A stretch of DNA of 64,000 nucleotides from Natronomonas salsuginis (GTDB taxonomy: Archaea > Halobacteriota > Halobacteria > Halobacteriales > Haloarculaceae). Shown here in pieces: positions 8,177 to 17,482 of the stretch. The DNA lies in contig NZ_QKNX01000006.1 of NCBI RefSeq assembly GCF_005239135.1, forward strand, positions 62,001-126,000. Reading direction: 5' to 3'. A program made the translations under genes and the position numbers. Under the pieces are notes generated by a model. That model did no database searches, was not told the DNA's origin, and worked only from the letters and a program-made list of their open reading frames with translations. The stretch's first letter is position 1. The number at the start of each line of letters is the position of its first letter.

Positions 8177-8392
8177 GCTGTGTCGACTTGGCCTCGCTAA
8201 GCTCGTCTGGCCCGTATCTCTCGGCGATGCGTGAATCTCCATCCCGATGAACGGTTGGATATTGAACTGCCATCCCCGCACAGTTTGTAAAGCGGTTTCG
8301 AATACAAGCGGTATCTCATCTACTCGAACACGAGTGATCGATCGTCAGCGCACCCTCATTTTTTACTCCGACCGCGCTGTACAGCCTCCCGT

Positions 8393-8635
8393 ATGCCCGA
8401 GGTCCTCGCAAGCGCCCTCCCCGAGAAGCCCGTGCTGAGTTCCGATGGCCGAGAGATCGGCGTCGTTCACGGTCTCACGATGGACGTGCGGACCGGTTCG
8501 CTCGACGCGCTCATCGTCAAAACGGATCGCACCGATATCGACGCGCTGGAGACCACCGACGACGGCCATCTCCGCGTTCCCGCGAAGATGATTCGCGGGA
8601 TGAACGATCAGGTGATCGTCACGCTCTCGGACTAG
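8393..8635 (+). CDS. PRC-barrel domain protein
   Basis: An 80-residue protein that is almost entirely a PRC-barrel: LSSDGREIGVVHGLTMDVRTGSLDALIVKTD followed by LRVPAKMIRGMNDQVIVTLSD. PRC-barrels are small beta domains found in photosynthetic reaction centre H subunits, RimM and many archaeal stand-alone proteins of about this size. In archaea they have been linked to cell division and RNA metabolism. Which role applies here cannot be told from sequence. The TATA-like TTTTTTACT at 8358-8366 lies about 30 bp upstream of the ATG. Confidence 0.85.
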   Translation: MPEVLASALPEKPVLSSDGREIGVVHGLTMDVRTGSLDALIVKTDRTDIDALETTDDGHLRVPAKMIRGMNDQVIVTLSD

Positions 8636-8663
8636 GTGGCCGATTGAGCGCAGCGATCCGCGC

Positions 8664-9110
8664 TTATCCGGTTGGTAGCGCCAAAACGAGCGCGAAAAGC
8701 GCCAGCGGGAGCACGAACACGGCGACGTACCAGACGGTCGCACCGACGAGAAGCAGCCACGTCCCGAGGCCGTATCCGGTGGGATCCCAATCGACGCCGA
8801 GGCGGGGCAGTCCGACGCCGGCGAGCGCCGGCGCCGCGAGGAGGTATGCGATCGTCAACAAGAACGCCGTGTTCAAGAGCGCGTTCGACAGCGTCGCCCC
8901 TTCGACGCTCGTCGTGGCGAGTACGGCGACCGTACCCAGCACGAACGGTACCGACAGGCCGACCGCGACGAGGACGTAGGCGAGACCCACTGATCCCGTC
9001 GGCGGCACTCGCGCGAAGAGAGCTCGAAACCGGCGGACGAGCAGAATCGGGCTCCACAGGATCGTGACAAAAAGCCCCGGTCCGAAGAGCAGCATCAGGA
9101 GATCGAACAT
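8664..9110 (-). CDS. Four-helix membrane protein of unknown function
   Basis: A protein of about 148 residues with four hydrophobic segments (residues about 3-25, 43-65, 72-98, 118-145), a short basic loop RRFRALFARVP after the first helix, and no soluble domain. No characterised family is recognised. The start is set at ATG 9110; an in-frame GTG at 9128 would add six residues. It is divergent from the FNT-type channel gene and convergent with the PRC-barrel gene. Confidence 0.6.
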   Translation of the reverse strand: MFDLLMLLFGPGLFVTILWSPILLVRRFRALFARVPPTGSVGLAYVLVAVGLSVPFVLGTVAVLATTSVEGATLSNALLNTAFLLTIAYLLAAPALAGVGLPRLGVDWDPTGYGLGTWLLLVGATVWYVAVFVLPLALFALVLALPTG

Positions 9111-9225
9111 CGGAACGTGGGACGCCACTCGTTCATACCGTCACGTCAGTCCGGAGCGTAAAACGTGCTCGGGTCGGTCAAGCGGCGCTTTGAGTTATTC
9201 CCCGTACCTTCTGGTGAAGAGGTAT

Positions 9226-10071
9226 ATGCGCTCGAAAACAACGGTGAATGGGTGCTCACTCGTGGACGACCCAGAGGACGAAACGGTCGCCGTCGTGGAT
9301 CAGATGCCGACCCGAGCCGTTCTCGATTCGCTGATCGAGAGCGGGCTTCACGAGATCAAACGCGAGCGATCCGGGCTGTTGCTCTCGGGGCTCTCGGCCG
9401 GGCTCGACATCGGATTCGGACCGTTGCTGATGGCGGTCATACTCACGCTCTCGCCGGGGGGCTTCGGCGACCTCACGACCGAGCTGCTGCTGGCGAGCGC
9501 GTACTCCGTCGGATTTGTGTTCGTGATTTTGGGTCGCTCGGAACTGTTCACCGAACACACCACGCTGGCCGTGATACCGGTTCTCGACGGGCAGGCGTCG
9601 CTCCCGCAACTGGCCCGTCTCTGGGGTCTGGTGTACGTCGGAAACATCGTGGGAGGAGCGCTTTTCACCTTGCTGGCGGTGATTTTGATGCCCGGACTCG
9701 GCGTCGTCTCGCCGGCGGCGTTCGAGACGATCGCGCTCAAGCTCGTCACGCACGAGCTGCACTGGCTGTTCGTGGCGGGACTGTTTGCCGGTTGGTTGAT
9801 GGGCTTGTTGGCGTGGTTGATCACGGCTGCCCAGGGGACGTTCGGACGGGTGGCTCTCATCTGGATCGTGACCGCGACGATCGGCCTCCTTCATCTCCCG
9901 CATTCGATCGCGGGCAACGTCGAGGTGCTGTTCGGACTGTTCATGTCCGCCGTGATCACGCCCCTCGATTACTTCACGTTTCTCGTCTTGGCGACGGCCG
10001 GAAACGCGTGTGGCGGCGCGATCTTCGTCGCCGTCCTCAAATACGGACACGTCGTCCGGGGGGCGAAGTGA
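9226..10071 (+). CDS. Formate/nitrite transporter (FNT) family channel
   Basis: A membrane protein of about 280 residues with six hydrophobic segments in the FNT arrangement. Family features include LLSGLSAGLDIGFGPLLMAVI in the first helix and the loop LGRSELFTEHT that follows helix 2. Later segments are YVGNIVGGALF, LHWLFVAGLFAGWLMGLLAWL and LDYFTFLVLATAGNACGGAIF. FNT proteins are pentameric channels for formate, nitrite or similar small anions. This one resembles the YfdC-like branch, whose substrate is unclear. The start is ambiguous: ATG 9226, or GTG 9262 if TATATG at 9223-9228 is the promoter. Confidence 0.82.
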   Translation: MRSKTTVNGCSLVDDPEDETVAVVDQMPTRAVLDSLIESGLHEIKRERSGLLLSGLSAGLDIGFGPLLMAVILTLSPGGFGDLTTELLLASAYSVGFVFVILGRSELFTEHTTLAVIPVLDGQASLPQLARLWGLVYVGNIVGGALFTLLAVILMPGLGVVSPAAFETIALKLVTHELHWLFVAGLFAGWLMGLLAWLITAAQGTFGRVALIWIVTATIGLLHLPHSIAGNVEVLFGLFMSAVITPLDYFTFLVLATAGNACGGAIFVAVLKYGHVVRGAK

Positions 10072-10156
10072 TCGCCGCCGGCCCGTCGACCGTCGTCGTC
10101 GGGCCTCACGAGTGCGCATCGGATCGGTTGATCAAATCCGAGTCTCACCCACCGGA

Positions 10157-10166
10157 TATATTATAA
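10157..10166 (+). promoter_or_regulatory. TATA promoter for the halofilin-like gene
   Basis: TATATTATAA lies 38 bp before the ATG at 10204 and is the only strong A/T-rich element in the 130-bp intergenic region. It predicts a transcript with a short leader. Confidence 0.5.
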
Positions 10167-10203
10167 CCGTCCCGGGTTCCGGTTGTAATTGTGAGCCCTG
10201 AGT

Positions 10204-11325
10204 ATGGTGTCCACCTCCAACGAGAGATTCGGCGGACCTGCTGTATTCGTGATCGTCGGACTGCTGTGCCTGTCGATAACTCCGGGCGTCGTCGGCGCAC
10301 AGGAGCAACTGACGGGTGGCTCGGTCGTGATCGGCCCCGAGGAGACGCACAAGGGCGATCTCGAAGCCACGGCCGGTGACGTTCGCATCGAGGGGACGGT
10401 CGATGGCGATTTGACGGCGACCGGCGGGACGGTGACCATTACGGGCGACGTGACCGGTGACGTGACGGCGACCGCGGGGTCGGTGATTATCGAAGGCACC
10501 GTCGCGGGCGACCTGACGGCCACCGGCGGTGACGTCCGCGTTCGAGAGTCCGCAGCGGTCGACGGGATGGTTCGGACGACCGGCGGGGCAGTCACGGTCG
10601 ACGGGACGGTCGAGGACGACACGCGGCTCGATGGTGACACCGTTCGGGTCGGCCCGACGGCGGCGATCGGCGGCGATCTCACGTACAGCGCGGACGAGGC
10701 GACGATCTCGGGAGACGCCGAAATCACGGGCACCGTGACCGAGACCGATCGCGACGAACTCGGGATGGGCCCGTTCTCGGGCGCGTCGCTGCCCGACGTT
10801 CCCGATGCGGTCGTGACGCCGCTTTTCGGGCTGTACCTCTTCTGTGCGAACTTCGCGCTCGGAGCCGTCCTCCTCGTGGCCGCGCCCAGATTCAGCGCTC
10901 GCGTCTCCGAGCAGGGTACCGACCGACCACTCCTCAGCGGCGGTGTCGGACTGCTGACGCTGCTCGCGATGCCGTTCGCTCTCGGCGCGCTGTTTCTCTC
11001 CATCATCGGGATCCCGCTGGCGTTCTTCGCCACCTACGGCTTCGTTTTCGTTCTGTGGATCGGCCTCGTCTACGGGGCGTTCGCACTCGGGACGTGGGGG
11101 CTATCCGCGTTCGACCGCGGCCATCGATGGAGCGGGCTCGCGCTCGGGTTGGCGATTGTGAGCCTCGCCAACGCGCTTCCCTACGTGGGATTCTTATTGG
11201 TCTTGATCACGTTATTCGGGCTCGGGGCGTTTGGCCGAGCGCTGTACGACTGGCGGCTCGATCGTGGCGACGACGACGCGCAGAGACCGCCCCCGTATCC
11301 GGCCCTCGAGGCGGCCGACGAGTAG
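10204..11325 (+). CDS. Bactofilin-domain membrane protein (halofilin A-like)
   Basis: A 373-residue protein: signal peptide or first helix (about 14-33, ending VVGAQ), then about 140 residues of a right-handed beta-helix built from repeats such as GDVRIEGTVDGDLTATGGTV and GDVTATAGSVIIEGTVAGDL, the bactofilin (DUF583) signature. Four hydrophobic segments follow between about residues 205 and 345, then a short acidic tail. Bactofilins polymerise without nucleotide. In haloarchaea, TM-fused bactofilins (halofilins) are reported to affect cell-shape transitions, so a cytoskeletal or envelope role is inferred. The beta-helix is predicted to lie outside the cell if the N-terminal segment is a cleaved signal, which is worth testing. 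Confidence 0.8.
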   Translation: MVSTSNERFGGPAVFVIVGLLCLSITPGVVGAQEQLTGGSVVIGPEETHKGDLEATAGDVRIEGTVDGDLTATGGTVTITGDVTGDVTATAGSVIIEGTVAGDLTATGGDVRVRESAAVDGMVRTTGGAVTVDGTVEDDTRLDGDTVRVGPTAAIGGDLTYSADEATISGDAEITGTVTETDRDELGMGPFSGASLPDVPDAVVTPLFGLYLFCANFALGAVLLVAAPRFSARVSEQGTDRPLLSGGVGLLTLLAMPFALGALFLSIIGIPLAFFATYGFVFVLWIGLVYGAFALGTWGLSAFDRGHRWSGLALGLAIVSLANALPYVGFLLVLITLFGLGAFGRALYDWRLDRGDDDAQRPPPYPALEAADE

Positions 11326-11453
11326 GTGGCTGAATTCGCGCCTCCGAGATGTGGCGCGGGCTGCCAGAAGGTGGGACGCGCCTTCGCGAGTTCCACGCCG
11401 ATACAGCGGTCGGTACCGATTCCCATTTAACAGCGGCGACTGATTGTCCCGGT

Positions 11454-14400
11454 ATGAGCAGGTTCGCCGAGGTCGACGACCAGTACGACCCCCACGCGGT
11501 CGAGGAACAGGTTTTCGAGTACTGGGACGACGTCGACGCCTACGAGAAAACGAAACGCCACCGCGCCGACGGCGAGAACTTCTTCTTCGTTGACGGGCCG
11601 CCGTACACCTCCGGGGCCGCCCACATGGGGACGACGTGGAACAAGACGCTGAAGGACGCCTACATCCGCTACAAGCGGATGTGCGGCTACGACGTGACCG
11701 ATCGCCCCGGCTACGACATGCACGGGCTGCCGATCGAGACGAAAGTCGAGGAGAAGCTCGGTTTCGAGAACAAAAAGGACATCGAGGCCTTCGGCGAGGA
11801 GAACTTCATCGACGAGTGCAAGCAGTTCGCCGACGAGCAGCTCGAAGGCTTACAGAACGACTTCAAATCCTTCGGCGTCTGGATGGACTGGGACGACCCG
11901 TACAAGACGGTCGACCCCGAGTACATGGAGGCCGCGTGGTGGGGGTTATCGAAGGCACACGACCGCGGCCTGGTCGAGCAGGGCAAACGCTCGATCAGCC
12001 AGTGTCCGCGGTGTGAGACGGCGATCGCGAACAACGAGGTCGAGTACGAACACGTCGACGACCCCTCGATCTACGTGAAGTTCGCGCTGGAAGACCGCGA
12101 CGGCTTTCTCGTCATCTGGACGACGACACCGTGGACGATCCCGGCGAACACTTTCGTCGCAGTCGACCCCGAGGCGACGTACCTGGCGGTCGGGGCCGAG
12201 AAGGGCGGCGAAACGGAGGTGCTGTACCTCGAGGAGTCCTGCGTCGAGGACGTGCTCGACCGCGGCGGCTACAACGCATACGAGATCCGCGAGGAGCTGT
12301 CCGGCGAGGACCTCGTCGGCTGGCGCTACGAGCACCCCCTGCGCGAGGAGGTTCCGGATGCGCCCGCCTTCGAGGGAGCGCTCGAGGTCTACGGCGCGGA
12401 GTACGTCGAGGCCGATCGGACCGGGCTGGTCCACTCCGCGCCGGGCCACGGTGAGGTCGACTTCGAGCGCGGGGAGGAACTCGGGCTGGACGTCTTCTGT
12501 CCGGTCGGTCCCGACGGCGTCTTCGAGGCCGCCGCGGGCGAGTACGCCGGGCAGTTCGTCAAGGACGCCGACGACGAGATCATCGCCGACCTCGACGCAA
12601 ACGGGCTGCTGTTGGCCAGCGAGGAATACCACCACGACTACGGCCACTGCTGGCGCTGCGATACACCGATCATCCAGATGGTCACGGACCAGTGGTTCAT
12701 TACCGTCACGGATATCAAAGACGAACTGCTCGCGAACGTCGACGACAGCGAGTGGTATCCGCAGGAGGCCCGCGACGTTCGGTTCAAGGATTTCATCCAG
12801 GACTCCCCGGACTGGAACGTCTCCAGACAGCGCTACTGGGGGATCCCGATCCCGATCTGGACGCCTACTGACTGGAGCGGCGACGTCGCCGACGCCATCG
12901 TCGTCAGCACGCGCGACGAACTCGCCGAACGCGTCGATCAGGAGATCGACCCCGAGACGGTCGACATCCACAAAGACACCGTCGACGAGCTCACGATCAC
13001 CGAAGAGGGCGTCACCCACACTCGCGTGCCCGACGTCTTCGATGTGTGGCTCGACTCCTCGGTTGCCACGTGGGGGACCATCGGTTATCCGAAGAACGAG
13101 GCGGCCTTCGAGGAGCTGTGGCCGGCCGATTTGATCATGGAGGCCCACGATCAGACCCGCGGATGGTTCTGGTCGCAACTCGGGATGGGCAGCGCCGCGC
13201 TTGGCGAGGTGCCGTACAAGCGCGTGCTCATGCACGGGTGGGCGCTAGCCGAAGACGGTCGCAAGATGTCGAAATCGATTGGCAACATCGTCGCGCCCCA
13301 GGAGGCGATCGACCGCCACGGTGCGGACCCGATGCGGCTGTTCCTGCTCAGTCAGAACCCACAGGCCGACGACATGCGCTTCTCGTGGGACGAGATGGGC
13401 AACCGCGAGCGCGATCTGAACATCCTCTGGAACGTCTTCCGGTTCCCGCTGCCGTACATGCGGCTCGACGAGTTCGACCCCGAGTCGGCGTCGATCGACG
13501 GCGTGGAACTCGAGACCGTCGACGAGTGGATCCTCTCGCGGCTGCAGTCGGTCACCGCCGAGATGACCGACCACTGGGAGGCGTACCGACAGGATAAGGC
13601 GCTCGACGAACTGCTCGGTTTCGTCGTCGAGGACGTCTCTCGCTTTTACATCCAAGTCGTTCGCGAGCGGATGTGGGACGAGTCCGACTCCGCGAGCAAG
13701 CGCGCCGCCTACGCGACGCTGTATCACGCGCTCGTCGAGACGACGAAGCTGCTCGCCCCCTACGCGCCGTTCGTCGCAGAGGAGATCTACGACACCCTGA
13801 CCGGCGAGTCGGGCCATCCGACGGTCCACATGTGCGAGTGGCCGACAGTCGACGAGCGATTCCACGACCCCGAACTCGAGACGGACGTCGAGATCGTCGA
13901 CGCGGTCGAGGAGGCCGGCTCGAACGCCCGCCAGCAGGCCGAGCGGAAGCTCCGATGGCCCGTCACGCGGGTCGTCGTCGCAGCGGACGACGCCCGGACG
14001 GCTGAGGCGGTCGATCGCCACCGCGACCTCCTCTGTGACCGCCTCAACGCCCGCGAGATCGAGCTGATCGACCCCGACGCCGACTGGGAGGAGCTCTCCT
14101 ACAGCGCCCGCGCGGACATGTCGATCCTCGGGCCGACCTTCGGCGGCGAGGCCAGCGAGGTCATGAACGCGATCAACGCAGTCTCCGTCACCGATCCGAC
14201 GCTCGAATCGCTGTCCGCGGCGGTCGCCGACGAACTCGGCCACGAGGTCGAACTGACCGACGAGATGATCTCGTTCAACACCGAGACGCCCAAGCGCGTC
14301 GAGGGGACCGCCTTCAGCGTCGACGGTGACGATCTCGGCGTCGTCTACGTCGACACGACGCTCACCGAGGACATCGAGAGCGAGGGGTACGCCCGCGAGG

Positions 14401-14639
14401 TCGTCCGGCGGATACAGGAGATGCGCAAGGAGCTCGACCTCGACATCGAGGCCGAGATCCGCGTCGAGTTAGACGTTCGCGACGACCGCGTCGCCGCCCT
14501 CGTCGACGAGCACCGTGACCTCATCGCCGGCGAGGTCAGAGCCGCCGAGTTCGGCTCCGTCGAGGACGGTCACGAGCGCGTGTGGGACGTCGAGTCGGTC
14601 GACATGTTCATCTCCATCGAACCCGTCGAAAATCGGTAA
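11454..14639 (+). CDS. ileS: Isoleucyl-tRNA synthetase
   Basis: A class I aminoacyl-tRNA synthetase of 1061 residues that charges tRNA-Ile. The HIGH-type signature is PPYTSGAAHMG (about residues 45-55), the editing domain contains WTTTPWTIPAN, and the KMSKS loop is GRKMSKSIGN. The C-terminal anticodon-binding and zinc regions follow. Full length for the archaeal/eukaryal type. ATG 11454 was chosen because MSRFAEVDDQYDPHAVEE is the usual haloarchaeal N-terminus and ATTTAA lies about 30 bp upstream; the frame's upstream extension is not conserved-looking. The stop overlaps the next start by one base. Confidence 0.97.
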   Translation: MSRFAEVDDQYDPHAVEEQVFEYWDDVDAYEKTKRHRADGENFFFVDGPPYTSGAAHMGTTWNKTLKDAYIRYKRMCGYDVTDRPGYDMHGLPIETKVEEKLGFENKKDIEAFGEENFIDECKQFADEQLEGLQNDFKSFGVWMDWDDPYKTVDPEYMEAAWWGLSKAHDRGLVEQGKRSISQCPRCETAIANNEVEYEHVDDPSIYVKFALEDRDGFLVIWTTTPWTIPANTFVAVDPEATYLAVGAEKGGETEVLYLEESCVEDVLDRGGYNAYEIREELSGEDLVGWRYEHPLREEVPDAPAFEGALEVYGAEYVEADRTGLVHSAPGHGEVDFERGEELGLDVFCPVGPDGVFEAAAGEYAGQFVKDADDEIIADLDANGLLLASEEYHHDYGHCWRCDTPIIQMVTDQWFITVTDIKDELLANVDDSEWYPQEARDVRFKDFIQDSPDWNVSRQRYWGIPIPIWTPTDWSGDVADAIVVSTRDELAERVDQEIDPETVDIHKDTVDELTITEEGVTHTRVPDVFDVWLDSSVATWGTIGYPKNEAAFEELWPADLIMEAHDQTRGWFWSQLGMGSAALGEVPYKRVLMHGWALAEDGRKMSKSIGNIVAPQEAIDRHGADPMRLFLLSQNPQADDMRFSWDEMGNRERDLNILWNVFRFPLPYMRLDEFDPESASIDGVELETVDEWILSRLQSVTAEMTDHWEAYRQDKALDELLGFVVEDVSRFYIQVVRERMWDESDSASKRAAYATLYHALVETTKLLAPYAPFVAEEIYDTLTGESGHPTVHMCEWPTVDERFHDPELETDVEIVDAVEEAGSNARQQAERKLRWPVTRVVVAADDARTAEAVDRHRDLLCDRLNAREIELIDPDADWEELSYSARADMSILGPTFGGEASEVMNAINAVSVTDPTLESLSAAVADELGHEVELTDEMISFNTETPKRVEGTAFSVDGDDLGVVYVDTTLTEDIESEGYAREVVRRIQEMRKELDLDIEAEIRVELDVRDDRVAALVDEHRDLIAGEVRAAEFGSVEDGHERVWDVESVDMFISIEPVENR

Positions 14640-16567
14640 TGAAGCGATCGGCGACCGCTCGCCTCATCGTTCTCTTTTTCCTCCTCGTCGGCTGTCTAGT
14701 CGGCGCGGCCGCGGTCGCCGGGCCAGTCGCCGGTGCGGACGGCGCGATCGAACTCGAAAACGCCCTCTCGCAGTCGGAGACGCCGGATCGAATCGACGTC
14801 GAGACGCGGCTGTCGATCCCCGCCTCGACCGTCGGCCTCGAAATCACGCTCCCGGAGGGCGTCGAGGTTCGAGAGACGGACGGCTTCAGACGGGTCGGCG
14901 ATCGGACGTACGAGTGGACGCGAACCACGTCGACGCCAAGCGTGACCTACGAGTTCGAGGGGACGGTGTACGGGACGCGCGGCGATCGGGAGGGCCACTC
15001 CTTCGTCGTCGCCGACGAGTGGGCGCTGGTCCGGACGCCGGGCGTCGACGTCTCGTGGACCGGGACGCAGCCCGATCTCGTCCGCGAGAACACCGTCGAG
15101 GGCGCGGGGATCGCCAGCACGCACATGGCGTACCTCGGCCCCTACATCGAGCACACCGGCGCGGCCGCTGGTCAGGAGTTCCGCCTCGTCGTCCCCGACG
15201 CGGCCGACCTCGAAGCGGATCTCGAAGATATCCTCGTCGCGCTCGAAACTGCGGCCGAACGACTCGCGATCGGCGAACCGACCGACGAGGTGTTCGTCGT
15301 CGCTGCCCCCACCGCTGAGCACAGGTGGGCTCCTGCCGGTCTTCAGCGCGGCGACGGCGGCGACATGTGGGTCAGGGACGTCGAGCGGCTCGGGACGAAC
15401 CGCGATACGTGGGTTCACGAGTATGTACACACGCGCCAGCGCTACGAGCCGACCGACGCCACTCGCTGGACGATCGAGGGGATGGCCGACTACTACGCCG
15501 CCCTCATCCCCTACGAGGCCGGCGACATCACGTATCGACAGTTCCGAACCAAACTCGAAGATGGGGCGGGTAGCGAGTACGACGACGTGCGACTCGCCGA
15601 ACCGGAGAGCTGGGACGACAGCAGCGCCGACTACGACCGCGGCGCGCTCGTCTTCGCGCACCTCGACCGGCGGCTTCGCGCCGACGCCGACACCACGCTC
15701 GACGCCGTCGTCGCACGGGTGAACGAGCCGGGCGCGGAGCTGACGCAGCGGGCGTTCCTCGACGCGATCGAATCGGCCGGCGGCGACGAGATCCGAGCCG
15801 ACGCCGAACGGTACACCGAGACGACGGCCGTTCCGCCGATCGCGACGCAGAGCGAACACGTCGACGCCTTCGGCGGCCCGGACATCAGGTACGCGATCGA
15901 GGAGACCGGGGTGTCGGGGCCGTATCGGTCGGCCGCGCTCGACGAGCCGCGAATCGTCGCCGAGGAAACGCTCGAGTGGCGCGTGCGGGCCGAAAACGTC
16001 GGCGACGACGCGGGCTCCTTCGAGGCCGAACTGCGCGTCGACCGCGAGTTAGTCGCGATCGAAACCGGACGCCTCGACCCGGGCGAATCGACGACGATCC
16101 GGTTTTCGCACGCGTTCGATTCGCCGGGCGAGTACGAGGTGGAGGTCGGCGACGAGCGAGTGACGGCCATCGTCGAGGAACCGGCCGACACCGAGGCGAC
16201 GGTGCTCGAAGCGGCGCGGACGACCGTCGGCCCCGGCGATTCCGTCACGGTTCGAGTGACCGTCGCGTCGGCCGCGGATCGCCCCGCGACCGGTGAGGTC
16301 GTGTTCGACGTGGACGGTACCCCCGTGGCGACCGAGTCAGTCCGGGTCGGCGAGGGGACGGCGACCGTCGAGGCGGCGATCGAGTTCGAGGGGCCGGGGA
16401 CGTACACCGTCTCCGCGGGCGGGCGGACGGCGACCATCACCGTCGAGGCTGAAGCGACCGGGCCGACTGTCCCCGACCCCACGGCGATCGACGACCAGTC
16501 CGGCTTCGGACCGGCGGTGGCGGTCGTCGCGCTGCTCGTCGCGTCCCTTCTCTCGCGGCGTCGTTGA
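14639..16567 (+). CDS. Secreted gluzincin-type metallopeptidase with C-terminal sorting signal
   Basis: A 642-residue exported protein: signal peptide (about 1-33), a beta-rich N-domain, then a zinc peptidase core with HEYVH at residues 260-264 and the third ligand Glu280 in IEGMADYY, as in gluzincins (M1/M61-like). Two CARDB/Ig-like repeats follow (about 440-545 and 545-615). The end, SGFGPAVAVVALLVASLLSRRR, resembles PGF-CTERM signals (hydrophobic helix plus basic tail), implying archaeosortase anchoring to the cell surface. The ATG overlaps the ileS stop (TAATG), so it is probably read from the same mRNA although unrelated in function. The substrate is unknown. Confidence 0.8.
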   Translation: MKRSATARLIVLFFLLVGCLVGAAAVAGPVAGADGAIELENALSQSETPDRIDVETRLSIPASTVGLEITLPEGVEVRETDGFRRVGDRTYEWTRTTSTPSVTYEFEGTVYGTRGDREGHSFVVADEWALVRTPGVDVSWTGTQPDLVRENTVEGAGIASTHMAYLGPYIEHTGAAAGQEFRLVVPDAADLEADLEDILVALETAAERLAIGEPTDEVFVVAAPTAEHRWAPAGLQRGDGGDMWVRDVERLGTNRDTWVHEYVHTRQRYEPTDATRWTIEGMADYYAALIPYEAGDITYRQFRTKLEDGAGSEYDDVRLAEPESWDDSSADYDRGALVFAHLDRRLRADADTTLDAVVARVNEPGAELTQRAFLDAIESAGGDEIRADAERYTETTAVPPIATQSEHVDAFGGPDIRYAIEETGVSGPYRSAALDEPRIVAEETLEWRVRAENVGDDAGSFEAELRVDRELVAIETGRLDPGESTTIRFSHAFDSPGEYEVEVGDERVTAIVEEPADTEATVLEAARTTVGPGDSVTVRVTVASAADRPATGEVVFDVDGTPVATESVRVGEGTATVEAAIEFEGPGTYTVSAGGRTATITVEAEATGPTVPDPTAIDDQSGFGPAVAVVALLVASLLSRRR

Positions 16568-16576
16568 TCCGCCGGG

Positions 16577-17410
16577 CTACAACGCGTCGGCGATCGCCGG
16601 CGCCACGCTGACCGACGAGACCGCGCGCTCGATCGTGTCCGTGCCGTACACCGCGTCGACGCCGGCGTTCGCCAGCTTGGTTCGGGCGTTCGCGGCGAGC
16701 ATCGGATGGACGCAGGTGACGAAGACGCGATCCGGCCCCGAAAGCTGGGCGATCGCCGTGCTCATCGTCGAGCCGGTCGCGATGATGTCGTCGATCAACA
16801 CCACGTCGCGGCCCGTCGTCGACGCGTCGCTCGGCTTGATCTCGACCGCCGTGTCGGAGTGCCGGACTTTCTCGAAGTAGTCAGCCTCGCCGCCGCCGTA
16901 GGCGTCGCGGATCGCCTCGGCGAGCTCGATCGCGCCGGAGTCGGGGGACACGAACAGGGGATCCGAAAGCTCTGGGAGGGGGGCCGCCAGCCGACCGGCG
17001 GCGTCGACGGACGAACACGGGACGTCGAAAAAGCCCGTAACCGCCTCCTCGTGGGGATTGACGGTCACGACCCGATCGGTTCCGGTGGAGATCGCCCGCG
17101 CCATCGCCCGCGCGGAGACCGGTTGACCGGGGGCGAACGCCTCGTCCTGTCTGCCGTAGCCCATGTACGGCAGGACGGTGACCACCTCGTCGGCTCGCTG
17201 TCGGGCGGCGTCCTGTAACTGCAGCAACTCGACGTGCGCGTCCGAGGAGACCGTCGAGGCGACCACGACCGCCCGGTCGTCGGTCTCCGGAACGCGGACC
17301 AGCGTCTCCCCGTCGGCGAACCATTCGTACTCGACGGACGCGAGCGGTTCGTCGAGTTCGGCCGCGAGTTCGGCCGCGACCTCCTGTGATGCGGACCCCG
17401 GTACTATCAT
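16577..17410 (-). CDS. prs: Ribose-phosphate diphosphokinase (PRPP synthetase)
   Basis: A 277-residue enzyme making phosphoribosyl pyrophosphate from ribose 5-phosphate and ATP for nucleotide, histidine and tryptophan synthesis. Visible motifs are the N-terminal WFADGETLVRV region, LPYMGYGRQDEAFAPGQPVSAR (ATP loop), the metal/flexible region VNPHEE, and the PRPP-binding loop VVLIDDIIATGSTM. The length fits the short archaeal class III type. It is convergent with the metallopeptidase gene (9 bp gap) and lies downstream of the prenyl synthase gene on the same strand. Confidence 0.95.
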   Translation of the reverse strand: MIVPGSASQEVAAELAAELDEPLASVEYEWFADGETLVRVPETDDRAVVVASTVSSDAHVELLQLQDAARQRADEVVTVLPYMGYGRQDEAFAPGQPVSARAMARAISTGTDRVVTVNPHEEAVTGFFDVPCSSVDAAGRLAAPLPELSDPLFVSPDSGAIELAEAIRDAYGGGEADYFEKVRHSDTAVEIKPSDASTTGRDVVLIDDIIATGSTMSTAIAQLSGPDRVFVTCVHPMLAANARTKLANAGVDAVYGTDTIERAVSSVSVAPAIADAL

Positions 17411-17482
17411 GGGCGGATCTGTGAGTCCCGGGGGTAAACGCGTTTTCGTTCGGGGTTCGAGCGAGCCTCCGATCGAACCAAC

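Noticed and set aside
11946-13235. A 429-codon minus-strand open frame
   Set aside because: It is entirely antisense to ileS and has no recognisable motif.
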